From the NCBI RefSeq assembly GCF_002777975.1, contig NZ_NGVS01000025.1, positions 408 to 64,407 on the forward strand: a stretch of 64,000 nucleotides of DNA. Direction: 5' to 3'. Origin of the DNA: Shewanella carassii. GTDB taxonomy: Bacteria; Pseudomonadota; Gammaproteobacteria; Enterobacterales; Shewanellaceae. Position 1 is the stretch's first letter. Each line of letters opens with the position of its first letter. Below the pieces are notes generated by a model, which was not told where the DNA came from, ran no database searches, and worked only from the letters and a program-made list of their open reading frames with translations. Position numbers and translations under genes: made by a program. This document shows positions 9,896 through 20,402 of this stretch, piece by piece.

Positions 9896-9987
9896 ATTTT
9901 ATCCTAAAGTAGCAAACTCCCCTCATTAACTATGAGCATAGCGAGAGCTATCGGGATCGGCTTGTTCTTGTATTGCAGGAAATTATT

Positions 9988-10128
9988 ATGTTTCCCCTCC
10001 CCTTGGTTCAAGCTCAAAACATCAACCAGATTTCAGCCTTTGAACATGGCTACCTATTCATGACCGTTGCAAAAACTCGCGCAGAATGGCCACACCATGT
10101 AATACGTAAAAGAAAAGCCACTCTGTGA
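9988..10128 (+). CDS. possible 46-residue ORF of unknown function
   Basis: ATG at 9988 follows AGGA eight bases upstream (good ribosome-binding site). The frame runs 46 codons to TGA at 10126-10128 and ends inside the hairpin that terminates the minus-strand lpxM-like gene. No recognisable motif. The only support is the ribosome-binding site, so it may be chance. Confidence 0.2.
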   Translation: MFPLPLVQAQNINQISAFEHGYLFMTVAKTRAEWPHHVIRKRKATL

Positions 10129-10136
10129 GTGGCTTT
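10103..10136 (-). terminator. terminator of the lpxM-like gene
   Basis: Minus-strand stem AAAGCCACTC/GAGTGGCTTT (arms 10127-10136 and 10114-10123) with a three-base loop, followed by CTTTTCTTTTA on the minus strand. Confidence 0.85.
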
Positions 10137-10151
10137 GTCAGCGTGTTATTT

Positions 10152-11105
10152 TTAATAAATCGGCGGCATACCTTCCGGACGAGTGCGCAACACCTTAAGA
10201 AACCACATATATTGCTCGGGGTAGGCGGTAATCACCTGCTCCACGGCCTTGTTTAATGCAATGGCTTCATTTTCCTTGCCCTGCATCGACGTGGGGGCAA
10301 TTGCCGGCATAACCGTCAAGCGAAAACACCTAGCTTGCTGATCATAGCCAATCTTCACCGGCATTACTTGGGCGTTACCTGCTTGTGCCAAGCGGCCAAC
10401 CACTGGCAATGTGGCCTTGACTGTTCCTAAAAATGGTGCAAATACGCTCTGTTCTGGTCCCAAGTCTTCATCCGGCAAATAGAAGAAACTATTGCCCTGT
10501 TTCAGCTCAGCCAACAAGGCCCGGATCCCGGCTTCACGCATATAGATATTGCCGCCTTGAGAGCTTCGCATCCGGTTATTGAACCAGTTGAACAATTCAT
10601 TTCGATGCGCCTTGGCCATGGAGACCATGGGCAAGTCCAAATTCAGCCTCAAACCGGCATACTCTATGCCCCACACATGGGGCATGATAAAGATAATCGG
10701 CTGCCCAGCTTCACGGGCAGCGGCAATATGCTCTTCTCCCTCAACCTTGACTCTTTTGCGTATATAGGAACTCGGCATCAAGATAAGCTCAGCTTGGGCC
10801 AGCAAGGTCATCACAAAAGCTTCGGTGTTGCGCTCCAGCAACTGCTCGATTTCCGATTCACTCTTATCGGGGAAACAGGCTTTGAGATTGGCTCTGGCCA
10901 CCTTAATGGGCTTATGGGCTATACGCCTGACCAAACGTGACAAACCGCGAGCGATAGGATCGCGAATAATGGCGGGCAAGAGTCCAAACAGAACCAGTAC
11001 GCCTATCGCCAACCAACTGCCCCAAAATCTCGGATGCAACAATGACCAACGGAAGCGCCTATCGAAGTATTTGCCTTTCTTAGGCTTGGAAGGTGTATTT
11101 GACAA
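10152..11105 (-). CDS. lpxM: lipid A late acyltransferase (LpxM/MsbB-like)
   Basis: 317 residues, the size of LpxL/LpxM proteins. A single membrane anchor lies at about residues 29-46 after a basic N-terminus. The catalytic HX4E motif is His143-Glu148 in 'MPHVWGIEYAG'. Conserved blocks 'YLPDEDLGPEQSVFAPFLG' (acceptor site) and the C-terminal 'MWFLKVLRTRPEG' are present. The enzyme adds the last secondary acyl chain to Kdo2-lipid IVA derivatives at the inner membrane. LpxM is preferred over LpxL from length and motif wording, but the two are close paralogues and the acyl chain used cannot be read from sequence. Single-gene unit with its own terminator. Confidence 0.88.
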   Translation of the reverse strand: MSNTPSKPKKGKYFDRRFRWSLLHPRFWGSWLAIGVLVLFGLLPAIIRDPIARGLSRLVRRIAHKPIKVARANLKACFPDKSESEIEQLLERNTEAFVMTLLAQAELILMPSSYIRKRVKVEGEEHIAAAREAGQPIIFIMPHVWGIEYAGLRLNLDLPMVSMAKAHRNELFNWFNNRMRSSQGGNIYMREAGIRALLAELKQGNSFFYLPDEDLGPEQSVFAPFLGTVKATLPVVGRLAQAGNAQVMPVKIGYDQQARCFRLTVMPAIAPTSMQGKENEAIALNKAVEQVITAYPEQYMWFLKVLRTRPEGMPPIY

Positions 11106-11193
11106 GGTTTAACCCCTGGGTTTAATCCCAATGCAATGCCAAACCTGGCATTAAAAACAACAGATCTATATGAAAGCGTTTTCTACAGACACA

Positions 11194-11229
11194 AACAGGG
11201 AAGCCACCCTCAGGAGCGGCTTCCCTGTT
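11194..11229 (-). terminator. terminator of the pheST-ihfA operon
   Basis: 12-bp inverted repeat AACAGGGAAGCC/GGCTTCCCTGTT (11194-11205, 11218-11229) 20 bp after the ihfA stop. A short T-rich stretch follows on the minus strand. Confidence 0.75.
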
Positions 11230-11249
11230 CTAAATTACTGACCGAGCAG

Positions 11250-11546
11250 TTATTTGCCTTTATTAGCGGCTTCTACGCGACTCTTCAGTTTCTGACCAGG
11301 GCGGAATGTCACCACCCGGCGGGCAGAAATAGGAATATCTTGACCTGTTTTGGGATTCCTTCCCGGTCTTTGATTCTTATCCCGAAGGTCAAAATTGCCA
11401 AAGCCAGATAACTTGACCTGCTCACCATTTTCGAGCGCAGTTCGGATCTCTTCGAAAAACGCTTCAACCATCTCTTTGGCTACGCGCTTATTGATACCAA
11501 GCGTTTCAAAAAGATGCTCTGCCATTTCGGCCTTGGTAAGTGCCAT
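11250..11546 (-). CDS. ihfA: integration host factor subunit alpha
   Basis: 98-residue HU/IHF-family DNA-bending protein. It starts [17 protein letters not shown] and carries the beta-arm sequence with '[18 protein letters not shown]' that intercalates Pro into the minor groove. It pairs with IhfB (not in the window) and bends DNA at WATCAANNNNTTR sites. It begins three bases after the pheT stop, the conserved pheST-ihfA arrangement, so it is co-transcribed with the synthetase genes. Confidence 0.98.
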   Translation of the reverse strand: MALTKAEMAEHLFETLGINKRVAKEMVEAFFEEIRTALENGEQVKLSGFGNFDLRDKNQRPGRNPKTGQDIPISARRVVTFRPGQKLKSRVEAANKGK

Positions 11547-11549
11547 ACT

Positions 11550-13937
11550 TTAATCCCTCAACGATGCGTTGAACTCGGACTTGAGTGCAGAAACGACTGT
11601 ATCAACCATCTCAGCTATCTCCTTTTCCTCAAGTGTACGAGTGTTATCTTGTAACGTAAGTGCGATCGCCAGACTCTTTTTGCCCTGCTCTACACCTTTA
11701 CCTCGGTATACATCGAACAAGTTTAAGCCAACCAACTGATTTCCGCCAACTTTTCTTATTAGCGTCATCACTTCACCTGCAGCGACTTCTTCATCAACTA
11801 CTATGGCAATATCGCGACGATTAGCTGGAAACTTAGATACAGCCTGGGCTTGCGGCAATTTAGCCTGCAGCAAAGCATCCAATTCCAGCTCAAAAACTAT
11901 AGTTTTACCATTCAGCCCGAAAGGCTTCTCGAGGCTGGGATGGACTGCACCTATGTATCCTATGACCCGATCATTTCTCAGTATTTCAGCACATTGCCCC
12001 GGATGCATAGCCGGATGCAGCGCTCCTTTAAAACTAAATTCAGCTTCGGAAACTGTCAAGCCAATAATGGCCTCTAAATCACCTTTAAGATCGAAGAAAT
12101 CAACAGTTTTCGACTCCATGCTCCAGTGTTCATCACTCTGGGGACCGGCAATCACCGCGCCCAGCATGGCTTGTTGTCTTACGCCGGATTCTGCTTGTGC
12201 ATCAGGAATAAAGCGTAAACCAGTCTCAAACAGGCGCACGCGCCCCTGTTGACGTGCCTGGTTGTAACCCACAGCACTCAACAATCCGGTGAACATAGAC
12301 AAGCGCATGGCCGACATTTCACTGGAAATCGGGTTAGGCAACACCATAGCTTCGCTATCAGGATGCACCAGTTTTTGCAGCTTGGGATCGACAAAGCTGT
12401 AGGTGATGGCTTCCTGGAAACCACGGGCAACCAACATAGCCCTCACCCGGCTCAGCTTCAGAGCCGTCTCTTGATGATCTGTCATAGACAGACGTGCCAG
12501 CGGCGCCGTGTTGGGGATATTGTTATAGCCGTAAATTCGGGCAACTTCTTCGATAAGATCTTCTTCAATTGCCATATCGAAGCGGTAAGTGGCGGTTTTC
12601 ACCTGCCAGTCACTAGCCTGCTTTTCAACCTGGAAGCCCAATCGGGTCAGAATTTGTTCAACATCTGTGTCATCGATATGATGTCCGAGCAGTTTGTCCA
12701 GCTTGCTGCGACGCAGTTTAATGTCGGCAGCCTTTGGCAGATGCGCTTCGCTCTTGGCCTCAACCACAGGGCCGGCTTCACCGCCACAGATATCCAGCAC
12801 CAAACGGGTGGCTCTGTCCATAGCCTTATGCTGCAGCTCTGGGTCAACACCGCGCTCAAAACGATGCGACGAGTCGGTGTGCAGTCCAAGGCGACGGGCC
12901 TTACCCATGATGGCCAAAGGCGCGAAGAACGCACACTCCAGCATAATATCGCGGGTTTGCTCACTGACGCCGGAAGTCTCACCACCGAAGACACCTGCCA
13001 GGGCCAATGCCTGGCTGTTATCGGCAATCACTAGGGTATCGGCTGGCACAGTAATTTCATTGCCATCGAGCAGAGTCAGTTTCTCTTCACCATTACCCAG
13101 GCGTACCTTGATACCGCCGTCAATCTTGTCCAGATCGAAAGCATGCATAGGTTGGCCGAACTCAACCAACACATAGTTGGTGATATCCACGATAGGGTCT
13201 ATGGAACGAATACCGCTACGGCGCAGCTTTTCCACCATCCAATCAGGCGTTTGCGCCTTGACATTGACATTACTGATAACCCGGCCCAAATATCGTGGGC
13301 AGGCTTCCGGGTTGGCAACCTCTATTTCAACTGTACGCTCACTACTAACACTGGCGGCTTCCCAGCTTGGCTCGGTCACGTTCAGTCGGTTGAGCACGCC
13401 CACTTCACGGGCCAGACCCACCATACCCAGGCAATCTGCGCGGTTGGCGGTAAGATCCACATCGATGATCACATCATCAAGCTGCAGATATTCGCGAATA
13501 TCTGTACCTATAGGAGCATCCAACGGCAGCTCAATAATGCCATCGCTTTCAATCTCTATGCCCAGCTCGCCATAAGAGCACAGCATGCCATGTGAAGGCT
13601 GTCCACGCAGTTTGGCTTTCTTGATTTTGAAGTCACCAGGCAGCACCGCACCGACAACGGCCACAGCAACCTTGAGTCCCAGGCGGCAGTTAGGGGCGCC
13701 GCAAACAATATCCAGCAGCTCTTCGCCGCCGACATTGACCTTGGTGACCCGCAGCTTGTCGGCATCCGGGTGTTGACCACATTCAACCACCTCACCCACT
13801 ACCACGCCGGAAAAGTCACCGGCAACGGCAATGACGTCGTCCACTTCTAGGCCGGCCATGGTGATTTGGTGAGTTAATTCGTCACGGCTAATCGCAGGGT
13901 TAACCCACTCACGAAGCCAGGATTCACTGAATTTCAT
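11550..13937 (-). CDS. pheT: phenylalanyl-tRNA synthetase beta subunit
   Basis: 795 residues, standard bacterial length. The order is a tRNA-binding OB domain (about 40-155), B3/B4 editing domain in the middle, B5 DNA-binding-like domain (around 400-475), a catalytic-like core, and the C-terminal ferredoxin-fold anticodon-binding domain ('[17 protein letters not shown]' onwards). It forms the alpha2-beta2 enzyme with PheS and edits mischarged Tyr-tRNA-Phe. It starts 16 bp after pheS and ends 3 bp before ihfA. Confidence 0.98.
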   Translation of the reverse strand: MKFSESWLREWVNPAISRDELTHQITMAGLEVDDVIAVAGDFSGVVVGEVVECGQHPDADKLRVTKVNVGGEELLDIVCGAPNCRLGLKVAVAVVGAVLPGDFKIKKAKLRGQPSHGMLCSYGELGIEIESDGIIELPLDAPIGTDIREYLQLDDVIIDVDLTANRADCLGMVGLAREVGVLNRLNVTEPSWEAASVSSERTVEIEVANPEACPRYLGRVISNVNVKAQTPDWMVEKLRRSGIRSIDPIVDITNYVLVEFGQPMHAFDLDKIDGGIKVRLGNGEEKLTLLDGNEITVPADTLVIADNSQALALAGVFGGETSGVSEQTRDIMLECAFFAPLAIMGKARRLGLHTDSSHRFERGVDPELQHKAMDRATRLVLDICGGEAGPVVEAKSEAHLPKAADIKLRRSKLDKLLGHHIDDTDVEQILTRLGFQVEKQASDWQVKTATYRFDMAIEEDLIEEVARIYGYNNIPNTAPLARLSMTDHQETALKLSRVRAMLVARGFQEAITYSFVDPKLQKLVHPDSEAMVLPNPISSEMSAMRLSMFTGLLSAVGYNQARQQGRVRLFETGLRFIPDAQAESGVRQQAMLGAVIAGPQSDEHWSMESKTVDFFDLKGDLEAIIGLTVSEAEFSFKGALHPAMHPGQCAEILRNDRVIGYIGAVHPSLEKPFGLNGKTIVFELELDALLQAKLPQAQAVSKFPANRRDIAIVVDEEVAAGEVMTLIRKVGGNQLVGLNLFDVYRGKGVEQGKKSLAIALTLQDNTRTLEEKEIAEMVDTVVSALKSEFNASLRD

Positions 13938-13952
13938 AGTACTAAAGCTCCG

Positions 13953-15011
<1,059 letters not shown>

Positions 15012-15172
15012 CTACGTTAGCCACGGGTCTTTGACCAGTGGCGAGAGCCATTTTAACAAATGAATTGCCTACAAAAAGTGCTTTTTTTGACCATTGATGC
15101 CCTAAGCCGAACGCGCTGGGGTTTGGATGGGTAAAAAGCCGTCACCAAGGTAGACATACGGGAAATCCATAA

Positions 15173-17071
15173 GTGAAAACCACAGCTCCGGAGCCGGTTT
15201 GTGATAAGCTCGCCGCATGGTCAATTTCGCCTCACAAATCAGTGTCAGCAGTAGACAGTAAACAGCCAGCAGCTCAAAAAGCCAAGACAAAACCTCAGGC
15301 AGAGAATACCGCCAAGGCCAGTATTCAATTGCGTGATTATCAACAGCAAGCCGTGGATGCAGCGGTGCGCTATTTCCGCGCTCAGTCTGGCTCGGCAGTG
15401 ATAGTGCTGCCCACGGGAGCCGGTAAGAGTTTGGTGATTGCTGAGCTGGCCCGTATCGCCAAAGGTAAGGTACTGGTACTGACCCATGTCAAAGAGCTGG
15501 TCTCCCAAAACGCCGAAAAAGTTGCCCTGTTAACCGATGAAGCCAGCATCTACTCGGCCGGCCTGAGACAAAAACTCACCCAAGGCAAAACCGTTGTCGC
15601 CAGCGTGCAATCCGCCGGGCGCAACCTGGAAGCCTTCGACAACCACTACTCCCTGGTGGTCATAGACGAATGCCACAGAGTGAGTCTTGAGCAGGACAGC
15701 CAGTATCAGCAACTGCTTGAGCACCTCAAATCCCACAACCCCAAACTTAAGCTACTGGGATTGACGGCCACTCCTTATCGCCTTGGACTGGGATTTATCT
15801 ATCGCCGCCACTATCACGGCCGGGTCGGTAATCCCGACCTAGGGATTTTCGATGACTGCATTTTCGAGTTGCCCTTAAGGCCCCTCATTAAGCAAGGCTA
15901 TCTGACGCCGCCCAGGCTTTACGATGGCCTAAGCGCTCAGTATGACTTCAGCAGCCTGCCGAGTAACGGCAATGGGGAATATGATGAGGCTAAGGTTGAT
16001 GCCCTGCTCAGTCACAGTGGCCGCGCGACCAAGGCCATTGTTAACCAACTAAGGCAACTGGCCAACACCCGCAAGGGAGTGATTATTTTTGCCGCCACTG
16101 TGCGTCACGCCGAAGAAGTGCTAACGCTGCTAGCTGGCGAACAGGCAGCGCTCATCACAGCGACCACAGAGATGCAACAACGGGATGCCATCATCCGTGC
16201 CTTTAAGGCTCAGGAACTTAAGTTTCTGGTCAATGTGGCCGTGCTCACAACCGGGTTTGATGCGCCCCATGTGGACCTTATTGCCATCATGCGGCCCACG
16301 GCATCTGTGAGCCTGTTTCAACAGATGGTTGGCCGCGGCCTGAGGCTGGCCGAAGGCAAACAGGACTGTCTGGTCATAGATTATGCCGCCAGCGGCTTTG
16401 ATCTCTTCTATCCCGAGGTCGGCACTCCCAAGCCCGCGGCAAACTCGGTGCCGGTGCAGGTTCCCTGCCCCGAGTGTGGTTTTGCCAATATCTTCTGGGG
16501 CAAGACGGATGAGGATGGTGATATCCTCGAACACTTCGGCCGCCGCTGCCAGGGACTGTTGCAGGACAATAGTCAATGCAGTTATCGCTATCGCGCCAAG
16601 TCATGCCCGGATTGCGGCGCCGAAAACGATATCGCCGCCAAGATTTGCCACCAATGCCAATCGACTCTGGTCGACCCGGACAAACGCCTCAAAGAGGTGT
16701 TGTCAAAACAACATCATCATCTGTTCAAGGTGCAGCAAATGCTGCTGCACGCCGAAGAGGGGCGCCTCAGAGTTCAGTATCTGGATTATGACGGCAATGA
16801 CTTCAACCAGTATTTTAAAATGGAGACCAGTGCTCAACGCCGGGCATTGTTTGCTTGTTTTATCCATCCCCATAGCAAAACACCCGGGCTGAAACTGCCG
16901 AAATACAGTCAACCACAACAACTGGTCGATGATGCTGCGCGGTTTCGGGCGCCGGATATGCTGCTGCTGAAAAAACAGGTGCGGCGCTGGGATTTATTGC
17001 AAACTTTCTTTGATTATCAAGGCAGGTTTCAAACCGAAAAATCATTCCTGGGATCGAGCGGCTTAGCATAG
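15173..17071 (+). CDS. radD: DNA-repair helicase-like ATPase RadD (YejH)
   Basis: SF2 helicase of 632 residues. The Q-motif-like 'RDYQQQAV' is at 54-61, Walker A 'PTGAGKS' at 80-86 and DEAH-type box 'VIDECHRV' near 166. Motif III is 'LTATPYR' and motif VI is 'QMVGRGLR'. A C-terminal zinc-ribbon region has two Cys clusters ('CPECG', 'CPDCGAEN...CHQC'), as in E. coli RadD, which helps recombination intermediate processing with RecA. The frame starts at GTG 15173; the first 45 residues are low complexity and absent from E. coli RadD, so the true start may be later. Confidence 0.88.
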   Translation: MKTTAPEPVCDKLAAWSISPHKSVSAVDSKQPAAQKAKTKPQAENTAKASIQLRDYQQQAVDAAVRYFRAQSGSAVIVLPTGAGKSLVIAELARIAKGKVLVLTHVKELVSQNAEKVALLTDEASIYSAGLRQKLTQGKTVVASVQSAGRNLEAFDNHYSLVVIDECHRVSLEQDSQYQQLLEHLKSHNPKLKLLGLTATPYRLGLGFIYRRHYHGRVGNPDLGIFDDCIFELPLRPLIKQGYLTPPRLYDGLSAQYDFSSLPSNGNGEYDEAKVDALLSHSGRATKAIVNQLRQLANTRKGVIIFAATVRHAEEVLTLLAGEQAALITATTEMQQRDAIIRAFKAQELKFLVNVAVLTTGFDAPHVDLIAIMRPTASVSLFQQMVGRGLRLAEGKQDCLVIDYAASGFDLFYPEVGTPKPAANSVPVQVPCPECGFANIFWGKTDEDGDILEHFGRRCQGLLQDNSQCSYRYRAKSCPDCGAENDIAAKICHQCQSTLVDPDKRLKEVLSKQHHHLFKVQQMLLHAEEGRLRVQYLDYDGNDFNQYFKMETSAQRRALFACFIHPHSKTPGLKLPKYSQPQQLVDDAARFRAPDMLLLKKQVRRWDLLQTFFDYQGRFQTEKSFLGSSGLA

Positions 17072-17121
17072 GTTCTTAAGCTGTGGTATAACTGCTGCAA
17101 ATCAAGTCCAAGGGAGTCAAT

Positions 17122-17379
17122 ATGTTTGTAGTTATTTTCGGTCGTCCAGGTTGCCCATATTGTGTACGTGCCGTGCAGCTTTCTGAACAACTGGCTGAAA
17201 AGCGTGATGATTTCAAGTTTAAATATGTCGATATTCACGCCGAAGGTATCACCAAGGCCGATCTGGAAAAAACCGTAGGCAAGCCGGTTGAAACCGTGCC
17301 GCAGATTTTCGTCGACAAAGAGCACGTCGGCGGCTGCACTGAATTTGAAGCTTATGTCAGAGAAAACAATCTGCTCTGA
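17122..17379 (+). CDS. grxA: glutaredoxin 1
   Basis: 85-residue dithiol glutaredoxin with active site 'CPYC' and the conserved 'VETVPQIFVDKEHVGGCTEF' glutathione-binding segment (cis-Pro and GG). It reduces disulfides, including ribonucleotide reductase, using glutathione. The length and the DxEHVGG form match GrxA. ATG is preceded by AAGGGAG. Stands alone with its own terminator. Confidence 0.96.
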   Translation: MFVVIFGRPGCPYCVRAVQLSEQLAEKRDDFKFKYVDIHAEGITKADLEKTVGKPVETVPQIFVDKEHVGGCTEFEAYVRENNLL

Positions 17380-17401
17380 AGCAAATCAAAAACATAACGC
17401 C

Positions 17402-17426
17402 AAGGCACCCAACGGGTGCCTTTTGT
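17402..17426 (+). terminator. grxA terminator
   Basis: Stem AAGGCACCC/GGGTGCCTT (17402-17410, 17414-17422), three-base loop, then TTGTTT. Confidence 0.88.
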
Positions 17427-17616
17427 TTAGCTTCCCCCCAAATAAAACCATTAATCTACCCGTTCCATTTCAGCGCTGATTAAACTTCCCACCCACAGCT
17501 CTCTTTCAGAGCCTCTGATCGATATAAAACTGCGAGCTGAAATCCTTAGAAAAATGGCGGCTTTTCCCGAGAGGTTGTATTATGTAACGGCTTGAAAAGC
17601 TTATTACTGAGGATAT

Positions 17617-20238
17617 ATGCAAGGGAACCAGGCAAAGCAACAATCCAACCGATTACCTTGGCTTCCCAGCTGGCTAAAACGCTTGCCGGTCAAGTTTGCC
17701 CTCAGTCAGTTGCTCATCAGTGCGCTTATTGTTATCAGCACTGTGTTGGTATTGCTCAGCATTCAACGTAACCAGCTGCTCAGTCAACAAAGAGCATTGA
17801 ACCAAAGCTATGGTCAGGTCGTTACCGCGAGACTGCAGGAAGTAACCTCGCAGATAGAAAGCCTGGTCAGTACCATGGCGAATCTTGGCGCCCTTTATCG
17901 CAGCAATGGCACAGCACTCAAGGCCAGTATCGAGTCGGTGCTGGAATTGGAAACTCAGAAAGAGATGATCACCGGCGGCGGGATCTGGCCAGAGCCGCGA
18001 GCCTTTGAACCCGGACGGATCCTAGACAGCCTCTTCTGGTATCGCGACAGCTACGGCAAACTGCAGCAGCTCAACAGCTATAACGAGCAGCCGCAGCAAC
18101 GCTACCACAACGAAGATTGGTATAAACCCACTCGTTTTTTTCCGGCCGACAGAACCTTCTGGTCCAGCGCCTATCGCGATCCCTACACGGCCGAGGCCAT
18201 GGTCACCGCTTCTGTGCCTATCTGGCAGGATCATGAGTTTATCGGTGCCGCCACCGTGGACATCAGCCTTGGCGGCCTCAACCGTTTCTTCAGGGGCGCA
18301 CTCAAGGATCTCAGCGGTTATGTATTCGCTCTCGACTACCGCAACCATCTACTCGCCTCTCCCTGGGAAGATGAGTTGCAGGACAGCACGCAAGAAAAGC
18401 CGCTGACTCTGGATAACTTTCAACGTCTTGAACGCCTGTTCCCCGAGTTTCAATCCGTCGGTGAAGCGCTGCGCAGTGCCGATCAGGTGCTTATTCAAGA
18501 GGCCAATCAACACAAGGCCTTCAGCAATCAACAGCTCAAGAACCTGATGGGCGAGCGTGATCAAACCGAAGCCGCACTGCTTGGCACCATAATCAACAAT
18601 TCGGCCAGAGAATGGCCGGCCAATGCCAAGCTGTTGTTGACCCAGGAACTGGCCCGGGATCCCTTGCTCAACGAACCCGCGTTGGTTTCGGTATTTTTGA
18701 TGCCCAAGACCTACTGGAAAATTGTAATAGTTACCCCTTTGTCATCGCTCAAAGAGGACGCGACACTGATTGCCGGCAAGGTCGGCATCTACCTGGTAGC
18801 GATCCAATTGCTGGCACTGCTGCTGTTATTTCTGGTGCAGCATAGGTTATTTATCAAGCCTATCAGCCGCATGGTCGCAGCACTCAGGGAAAACAACCCC
18901 GCCCGGCTGGAGCTGGATGCCAGAGACAGAGAAGATGAGTTGGGAATGCTGGCCGGTAGCTTTATCTCCCGCACTCGCCAATTGGAAACGGCAATGGCCA
19001 GCTTGGACGCCAGTAACCTGGCGCTGGAGCAGCAGTTGGAGGTACAACACAACGCCCAGCAGATTCTTCAACTACGTACCAAACAGCTCAATGCATTGAT
19101 GAATTACTCACAAAACATCATCTATATCAAAGATTTGAATGGTAAATATCTGCTGGTTAATGATAAATACTGCGAAATTACCGCCCATGAGCGGACGCAA
19201 CTCATCGGCGCCGATGACAATCAGATATTTCCTCTCGGCTTGGCGCAAATCTATCAGGCCAACGATCAAAGAGTGATCAACAATCAGAGCCCCTTCTGCT
19301 CCGAAGAGCCGATAGCCACCCCTATGGGCGATATTTTATTTCAAGTAACCCGCTTCCCCGTGCGTGATGAGTTTGGTGAGTTGAGTGCTATAGGGGCTAT
19401 CGCGTTCGATCTCTCCAGTCATAAGCGTCAGGAACAACAATTGGAACAAGCCCTGGAGTCGCAGGCCGATATCAACAAGCGCAACAGCCGCACCCTGCAA
19501 CAACAGCAGCAACAGATAGCTCAATTGGAAGGTCAGTTGCAGCAGGCCCAGAGCAAATATCAGTTACTCAGTCTCAGCAGTACCTTGATGAAGGAGCAGG
19601 AGCTGCAACTGCCAAGATTATTGGGACAAGTTGTTGCTGAATTATCTGCCAATTTCGATCAACTCGGTACCCGGTTGCTTGAAGAGCAAAACGCCGAGTC
19701 CCTGCTTCAGTCAAAAGAGATGATCTTGCTCGGCTCCACCAGGTTACGCCATCTGTTAGCATTGGTTAACGCCCCGCAAACAGAGATCAAGGCGCTTCAT
19801 TTCGATGAGTTTATGGCTCATCTGCTGGCACTGATGGCGCCACCATTAACTGCGGCAAATGTTGAAGTGAAATTAACCATTGCCAAAAAACTGCAACCCG
19901 GCGCTAGAGCCTGGCAGCTGTTATTGCTCTTCTACCCTTTGCTGAGCAATATCCTGCACCATGCCTTTACCCAGAAGTCCACTCCGGCATGGATAGCCAT
20001 CCAAGCAGACCGGCTGGATGAACGCCATCTAGAGATCCTGGTGACAGACAACGGCAGCGGCATAAATCAGGAAATACTTGCCCGCATCGAGCAGTCCGCT
20101 TCACAAAATGGTGCGGGTACTCTGTCGCGGTTACAGAACTATGTGAGGTTAAAACTGCTGGGGGAAATGACCATTAGCTCAGAGCCAGAACAAGGTTGCC
20201 AGATCCGTATATTGCTGCCACTGGCGTTTATTGATTAA
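17617..20238 (+). CDS. membrane sensor protein: Cache-HAMP-PAS-degenerate histidine kinase
   Basis: 873 residues. A transmembrane helix at about 30-55 and another near 385-410 enclose a periplasmic double-Cache-like domain ('WYKPTRFF', 'YRDPYTAEAMVTASVPIW'). A HAMP-like segment follows, then a PAS domain from about 490 ('NIIYIKDLNGKYLLVNDKY'), a Gln-rich coiled coil (620-660) and a C-terminal GHKL ATPase fold with N-box 'LLSNILHHAF' and G1 box 'DNGSGI'. The expected phospho-acceptor H-box before the ATPase is not recognisable: no His-Glu/Asp pair is in the helix where it should be. It may therefore be a pseudokinase or transphosphorylate. No response regulator is adjacent; the signal is unknown. 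Confidence 0.75.
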   Translation: MQGNQAKQQSNRLPWLPSWLKRLPVKFALSQLLISALIVISTVLVLLSIQRNQLLSQQRALNQSYGQVVTARLQEVTSQIESLVSTMANLGALYRSNGTALKASIESVLELETQKEMITGGGIWPEPRAFEPGRILDSLFWYRDSYGKLQQLNSYNEQPQQRYHNEDWYKPTRFFPADRTFWSSAYRDPYTAEAMVTASVPIWQDHEFIGAATVDISLGGLNRFFRGALKDLSGYVFALDYRNHLLASPWEDELQDSTQEKPLTLDNFQRLERLFPEFQSVGEALRSADQVLIQEANQHKAFSNQQLKNLMGERDQTEAALLGTIINNSAREWPANAKLLLTQELARDPLLNEPALVSVFLMPKTYWKIVIVTPLSSLKEDATLIAGKVGIYLVAIQLLALLLLFLVQHRLFIKPISRMVAALRENNPARLELDARDREDELGMLAGSFISRTRQLETAMASLDASNLALEQQLEVQHNAQQILQLRTKQLNALMNYSQNIIYIKDLNGKYLLVNDKYCEITAHERTQLIGADDNQIFPLGLAQIYQANDQRVINNQSPFCSEEPIATPMGDILFQVTRFPVRDEFGELSAIGAIAFDLSSHKRQEQQLEQALESQADINKRNSRTLQQQQQQIAQLEGQLQQAQSKYQLLSLSSTLMKEQELQLPRLLGQVVAELSANFDQLGTRLLEEQNAESLLQSKEMILLGSTRLRHLLALVNAPQTEIKALHFDEFMAHLLALMAPPLTAANVEVKLTIAKKLQPGARAWQLLLLFYPLLSNILHHAFTQKSTPAWIAIQADRLDERHLEILVTDNGSGINQEILARIEQSASQNGAGTLSRLQNYVRLKLLGEMTISSEPEQGCQIRILLPLAFID

Positions 20239-20316
20239 TAGAGTAAAGGAGGCTTGAAATAAAGCAGCCCCGGTGTCTGTGCGTACTTACCCGGCGATAT
20301 TCTCTCACGACAAAAA

Positions 20317-20350
20317 AGAAAGCCGTTCATCTTGGACGAACGGCTTTCTT
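20317..20350. terminator. bidirectional terminator between convergent genes
   Basis: 12-bp stem AGAAAGCCGTTC/GAACGGCTTTCT (20317-20328, 20338-20349) with an A run on one side and T on the other. Serves the sensor gene and the retropepsin-like gene. Confidence 0.85.
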
Positions 20351-20402
20351 CCCGCTACCCACTTTGACAAAAGCTTCAGGTAACAATTAAAAATCAGTCA
20401 AT

